Below are positions 60,757-64,000 of a stretch of DNA of 64,000 nucleotides, one piece after another. The stretch is from Rhynchosporium graminicola. Its lineage: Eukaryota > Ascomycota > Leotiomycetes > Helotiales > Ploettnerulaceae. The notes beneath the pieces are model-generated. The model was not told where the DNA came from and did no database searches. It saw only the letters and a program-made list of their open reading frames with translations. The DNA lies in contig FJUW01000034.1 in NCBI GenBank assembly GCA_900074885.1, forward strand, positions 250,021 through 314,020, written 5' to 3'. The position numbers and the translations under genes were made by a program. Position 1 is the first letter of the stretch. The number at the start of each line of letters is the position of its first letter.

Positions 60757-61192
60757 TTATTCACTGCCCTCCGGCGCAACATTATCAAACAGCCTCCTCA
60801 TAACATCCTCACTTGTCTTATCCCTGCTTCCCATATCCGTCAAAAACTTCTCCCTTACCGCCTCCGAAACCGAGAACCATAATATAGCTTTCCTTCGTCG
60901 CTCCATTTTGCTGATTACTTCGTCGTCGATCGAGGGGAAGGTTTCTTCGTCTTCGTACTTACTCTCTCCGTCACGGTAGACCTTCATGTCGGCTTTCCAG
61001 AGTCGCCAGTTGCTATTTACGTCTGTGAGGCCACCACGTAGAGTGCAGGTGTAGCAGGCCATTGAGCCAATCTGGAGGGCTCTTAGTATGTGGACGTGGA
61101 GGGGTTGATGGAGGGGTCAAGAATGCGATAGGACTTACTGTTCCTAGATATGTGTCTCCGACGACGGACTCTTTTCCTTGTTTCGGAGCCAT
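60757..61192 (-). CDS. Small protein of unknown function
   Basis: Two exons, 61192-61139 and 61071-60757, phase 0, give 122 residues. The start MAPKQGKESVVGDTYLGT is short, and exon 2 begins IGSMACYTCTLRGGLTDVNS. Two Cys lie in ACYTC, followed by NWRLWKADMKVYRDGE, an acidic segment (KYEDEETFPSIDDE), and an amphipathic helix MERRRKAILWFSVSEAVREK, ending NVAPEGSE. There is no signal peptide or membrane helix. I do not recognise it. The clean GTAAGT/CAG intron and sensible composition suggest a real, expressed gene. Confidence 0.65.
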
Positions 61193-62003
61193 GCTGTGAT
61201 AGTTTTGGTTTTTTGATGCTTGATTTGGTTTACGTTTGATGTTGTGAAGGATAGGCATGGAAGAGCACGAGATCCGTTTGCAGTAGTATTGACAAAGAAA
61301 GGCGATGTACAGAAGCAGTCGTCCGGATACAGCGAAGAGCTCTAGCATTAGTCAGCAAGATTGGTTCCATTTATTGTCACAACTCGCCCATTTCAGCTTC
61401 AAATACATACTTAGGTAGGTGTCTCAATCAGCGAAGACCGCTTTATCAAACATCTTGTTATTACACTATTCTATCATCGTCTTTGATATCAGGTCTCTTA
61501 ATATTTGACTCATGCGAAAACCGACCACCATGGACGCACCGATTTTTCACCCACCAAACCTGTTCTGACGCGAAATTGTGATTTACGGCTTAGACCAGCA
61601 AGAGCCGCATGTTTGGCAATGCTGTTCTCGGTCATTACTCAGGAAGGTCCACTGGAGGAAAGACAGCTCAACAGGCAGAAATCCAACACAGCTTCTTTGA
61701 TTACTGTTACATCTCATTTGTCGCTATGAGTTGTTACATTATTGCGGCCTTCCAGCCACGACCGTGAAGCAACGTGGCTCTCGAGGTTAATTTTCAAAAT
61801 CGATCATCATCCTATATCCCCCAAGATGTATGTAAGTGATAGGCAAGCCGACTTTTCTAATCTTATCTAAATCCTCAGATGCCAATTTTTTGACAAGGCC
61901 GTGACGTACTCATCCAGTTTCTCCGAATTGGTGGTTGTGGTCACTGCAACAATGTAAGTTTGCATCAACCAAGCAATGCCCAGGAAAGAAGGACATGTGA
62001 ATC
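61193..62003. other. Intergenic
   Basis: No supported gene. It may contain the decayed 5' end of the pyroglutamyl peptidase remnant (a GTAAGT donor lies at 61956). Confidence 0.4.
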
Positions 62004-62658
62004 TTGAAATACGCTCGTGTAACCCTGGAAACATACAGCCATGTCAGACGAGTCTCGAAAGAGATCTGGAGCGGACACCGAGCGTTTTTCCTCCCAGAAA
62101 CTCAGCCAGGCGAAGCCGAAGACGTACTGGATATTGATCTCATCCTGCACTTCGGGATGGTGGCCCTTGGTTGGCCACTGTCCTTTTTGATTTGAGACAG
62201 TGGCCCGTAGAGATGGCTACATATTACCAGGGGATGACGGCGTAACTGCCGACTCGGCGGCTTTGAAAAAGCTCGGTCTTCCAGCAACCCTCAGCACATG
62301 CTTGGATATTGAGACCGCATGGCGTGGTATGAAGAATAAATTCTCTGTAAGTTCGCGGTGTGTTTAGATCTCGCTTCTTGTCATTTCGGAGCTCGCTTTA
62401 CTACCAGGGGCCATAGGACGCCACTACACTTGTTTCTGACGATGCAGGCAATTACTTTTGCGAGTTCCGCCTGTATCCATCCTTAGCAGAGTCGCTCTTA
62501 ACAGAGTCTTTGCGAGAAAAGGCTGGTCATGTGGCCTTCCAACACGTCCCCCAGGTGCAAAAGATACCGAATTAGCTCGAGACATCACCGTCACATTCGT
62601 TGTTGGCCTTGTGGATGGCCGTATCGGAGAAGATGAAGATGAGCAAGCTGAGGATTGA
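62004..62658 (+). pseudogene. Pyroglutamyl peptidase I (C15 family) remnant
   Basis: Pieces in order on the plus strand: YARVTLETYSHVRRVSKEIW to DVLDIDLILHFGMVA (62007-62165), then after a one-base shift FETVARRDGYILPGDDGVTA to DIETAWRGMKNKFS (62190-62347). A normal GTAAGT...CCATAG intron follows, then DATTLVSDDAGNYFCEFRLY to GHVAFQHVPQVQKIPN and TAG near 62575. The catalytic triad positions of C15 peptidases can be seen: Glu in FETVARRDGY, Cys in NYFCEF, His in AFQHVPQV. The frameshift after HFGMVA brings a TGA, and the N-terminus with the GFGPF motif was not found. This enzyme class removes N-terminal pyroglutamate from peptides. Confidence 0.7.
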
Positions 62659-63154
62659 TCAGGACAAGCTTGGTAGAACCTGGAGGAATATGGGGCTTGA
62701 TACATGTAGACCAGATAAGGCCTAGATGAGTAACATGTTTACGACTGGTCTGCTAGGAAGCACATCTGGTGTTTTGGCGGCTTTGCCCCTGGCACGATGT
62801 GCAGCATCAGCAAGTTTGAAGATCTTGAAGTTAGTTTCCTCGTCTCAGATGTGGTTCTTAATCGACGATTTTCTCAATATTACATTGATTTTTGTAATCG
62901 CCCTTTGTCTTGTGATTGTCAAACGAAAGCTGAGGTAGCAATCAGGACTGTTCAGACACTTGCTAGTGCGAATCAAAGGTCACGTTACTAGGACTACCCC
63001 GAAGCTGGGACAGATAACCCCGAGAAGGCCCCACTCCGAGATACTCCAACAAGTTCTCAAACTCCGACTTCGTATTTTGTTTCCTTCGTAGATTTGGTTT
63101 GAAACCTGCGATTAAATATTCCATATCCTCGAATATTATGAATAACTGAGCCAG
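62659..63154. other. Intergenic / upstream of the Zn2Cys6 factor
   Basis: Contains short frames only. A missing first exon of the transcription factor may lie here, because the zinc-cluster exon has no in-frame ATG and begins after a CAG acceptor. Confidence 0.4.
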
Positions 63155-64000
63155 TGGTCTGGGTAAGCGCCGGAATGGCCTGCAGCCTGCTTGCGAGAGT
63201 TGTCGAAAGGCGAAGGTCAAGTGTGACATTACAACCGATCCACGACAAGAAGCATGTAGTCGTTGCAGGAAGCGCCAAATGCCATCTGATTGTGTGTTCC
63301 TCGAGGCGCCGATGACAAAGCAGCGACTTCAGGCTACTCAACAGATCCATCTAACTGCGAAAACCGATCGTTCTGATATAAGAATAGATACTCCAACATC
63401 CTCTAGTGGGCATTGGATTCGTTCCGACTCGACGCCTACGCCTGGCTTCTTGGGAGAGACCAGTTACTCCGCTACCTTGGATAGCTCTGGACTCTACACC
63501 TCAGCTGAGATCTATGACGAAGTGGATATGCAGTTTGATCCTCATGATATAGAGATCGGGGTAGATATTCTGAAATATCTTCCAGATCAGCAAACAAGCG
63601 AGAACTTCCTGGAGCTCTACATTTCTCACACAAGCGGGCTGATCGGCATCCCTTGGGTAATCATGCGGCAAATTCTTGCCTCTATATTCTCAACCTACGG
63701 TCATCTCATGAAATCACCTCGTGAGGAATCTGATCTCGAAGAGATATCGAAGCGGATTATCCGCGCAGGATACGGTGCTGGGACCGATGCGCAAGATGCT
63801 AATGGATGGGCCGCGTCACTGTCTGGGACTAACCTCAGATGGGACACTCTTGGGTTGCTATATGTAGCCTTTGCATATGCCTGTCTCCCTCACCCAGATC
63901 ATTCTAACACCGACTATGCCCTAATCGATAAGAGGAACGTGGTAAAAGACAGGTCTATATATGTACGAGAACTAAAGACTTGTGTCGAGAGTTGTATCAA
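63155..64000 (+). CDS. Zn2Cys6 fungal transcription factor, partial (runs off the window)
   Basis: From a likely CAG acceptor at 63152-63154 the frame is open to the window end. It starts GKRRNGLQPACESCRKAKVK, and the zinc cluster follows the C-x2-C-x6-C-x10-C-x2-C-x8-C pattern up to SDCVFLE. Then comes a Thr/Ser-rich linker, and from about residue 120 the regulatory region with ILKYLPDQQTSENFLELYIS and LRWDTLGLLYVAFAYACLPH, which resembles the start of the fungal-specific transcription factor domain. The start exon is not identified; TGA precedes in frame. The regulon is unknown; the nearest genes are the decayed peptidase and an unknown small gene. Confidence 0.85.

Noticed and set aside
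1..64000. tRNA, rRNA genes and CRISPR arrays
   Set aside because: I scanned by eye for T-arm GGTTCRANNC-type motifs, rRNA-like blocks and regularly spaced repeats and saw none that held up; a covariance-model scan would be decisive.
1..64000. Secondary-metabolite gene cluster
   Set aside because: The ABM-fold protein, hydrolase, FMN dehydrogenase and Zn2Cys6 factor are far apart and no PKS, NRPS, terpene synthase or P450 is present.

Overview
The window looks like nuclear DNA of a filamentous ascomycete, probably a Leotiomycete (Helotiales-like). This rests on short GT-AG introns of roughly 45-250 bases, long AT-rich gene-free stretches, monocistronic genes on both strands, and several protein families that I recognise from that group. 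No organelle, bacterial or viral genome features were seen. Gene models below were spliced by eye from donor and acceptor sites plus frame continuity, so exon ends are proposals; the best ones keep frame exactly.

Layout. 1-1.7 kb: the 5' part of an unknown gene (minus) and a small antibiotic-biosynthesis-monooxygenase-fold protein (minus). 1.7-9.2 kb: gene-poor, AT-rich DNA with a small secreted protein (4.1 kb), a broken multi-membrane-segment gene (5.6-6.6 kb) and degenerate inverted repeats. 9.2-15 kb: a Ser/Thr-rich secreted protein, eIF3 subunit L, and a secreted DOMON/cytochrome b561 redox protein, all minus. 17.5-29.1 kb: an RRM protein of the Nrd1-like type, a GPHR-family membrane protein, a universal-stress-protein-domain protein and a DUF7137-like membrane-anchored surface protein, all plus. 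30.7-36.5 kb: a CDK10/11-type kinase (minus) divergent from an NDUFAF7-type complex I assembly factor (plus), a TA-flanked MITE, and an NTF2-like protein. 37.7-39.2 kb: a lineage-restricted unknown family member, apparently damaged. 42.3-48 kb: SEC12 and the PAK kinase CLA4, both minus. 52.2-54 kb: a five-exon HSL-type alpha/beta hydrolase. 55.4-62.7 kb: an RBR ubiquitin ligase with two in-frame stops in its 5' part, a frameshifted FMN alpha-hydroxy-acid dehydrogenase, a small unknown gene and a frameshifted pyroglutamyl peptidase. 63.2 kb to the end: the 5' part of a Zn2Cys6 transcription factor.

The housekeeping genes (eIF3l, SEC12, CLA4, CDK, NDUFAF7, GPHR) are intact and show no operon-like or biosynthetic-cluster logic. 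The most notable large-scale pattern is gene decay in the last 9 kb, next to AT-rich and transposon-derived sequence. I found no convincing undescribed system; the unusual points are decay lesions, a MITE, dispersed non-coding repeats, and a few unknown proteins.
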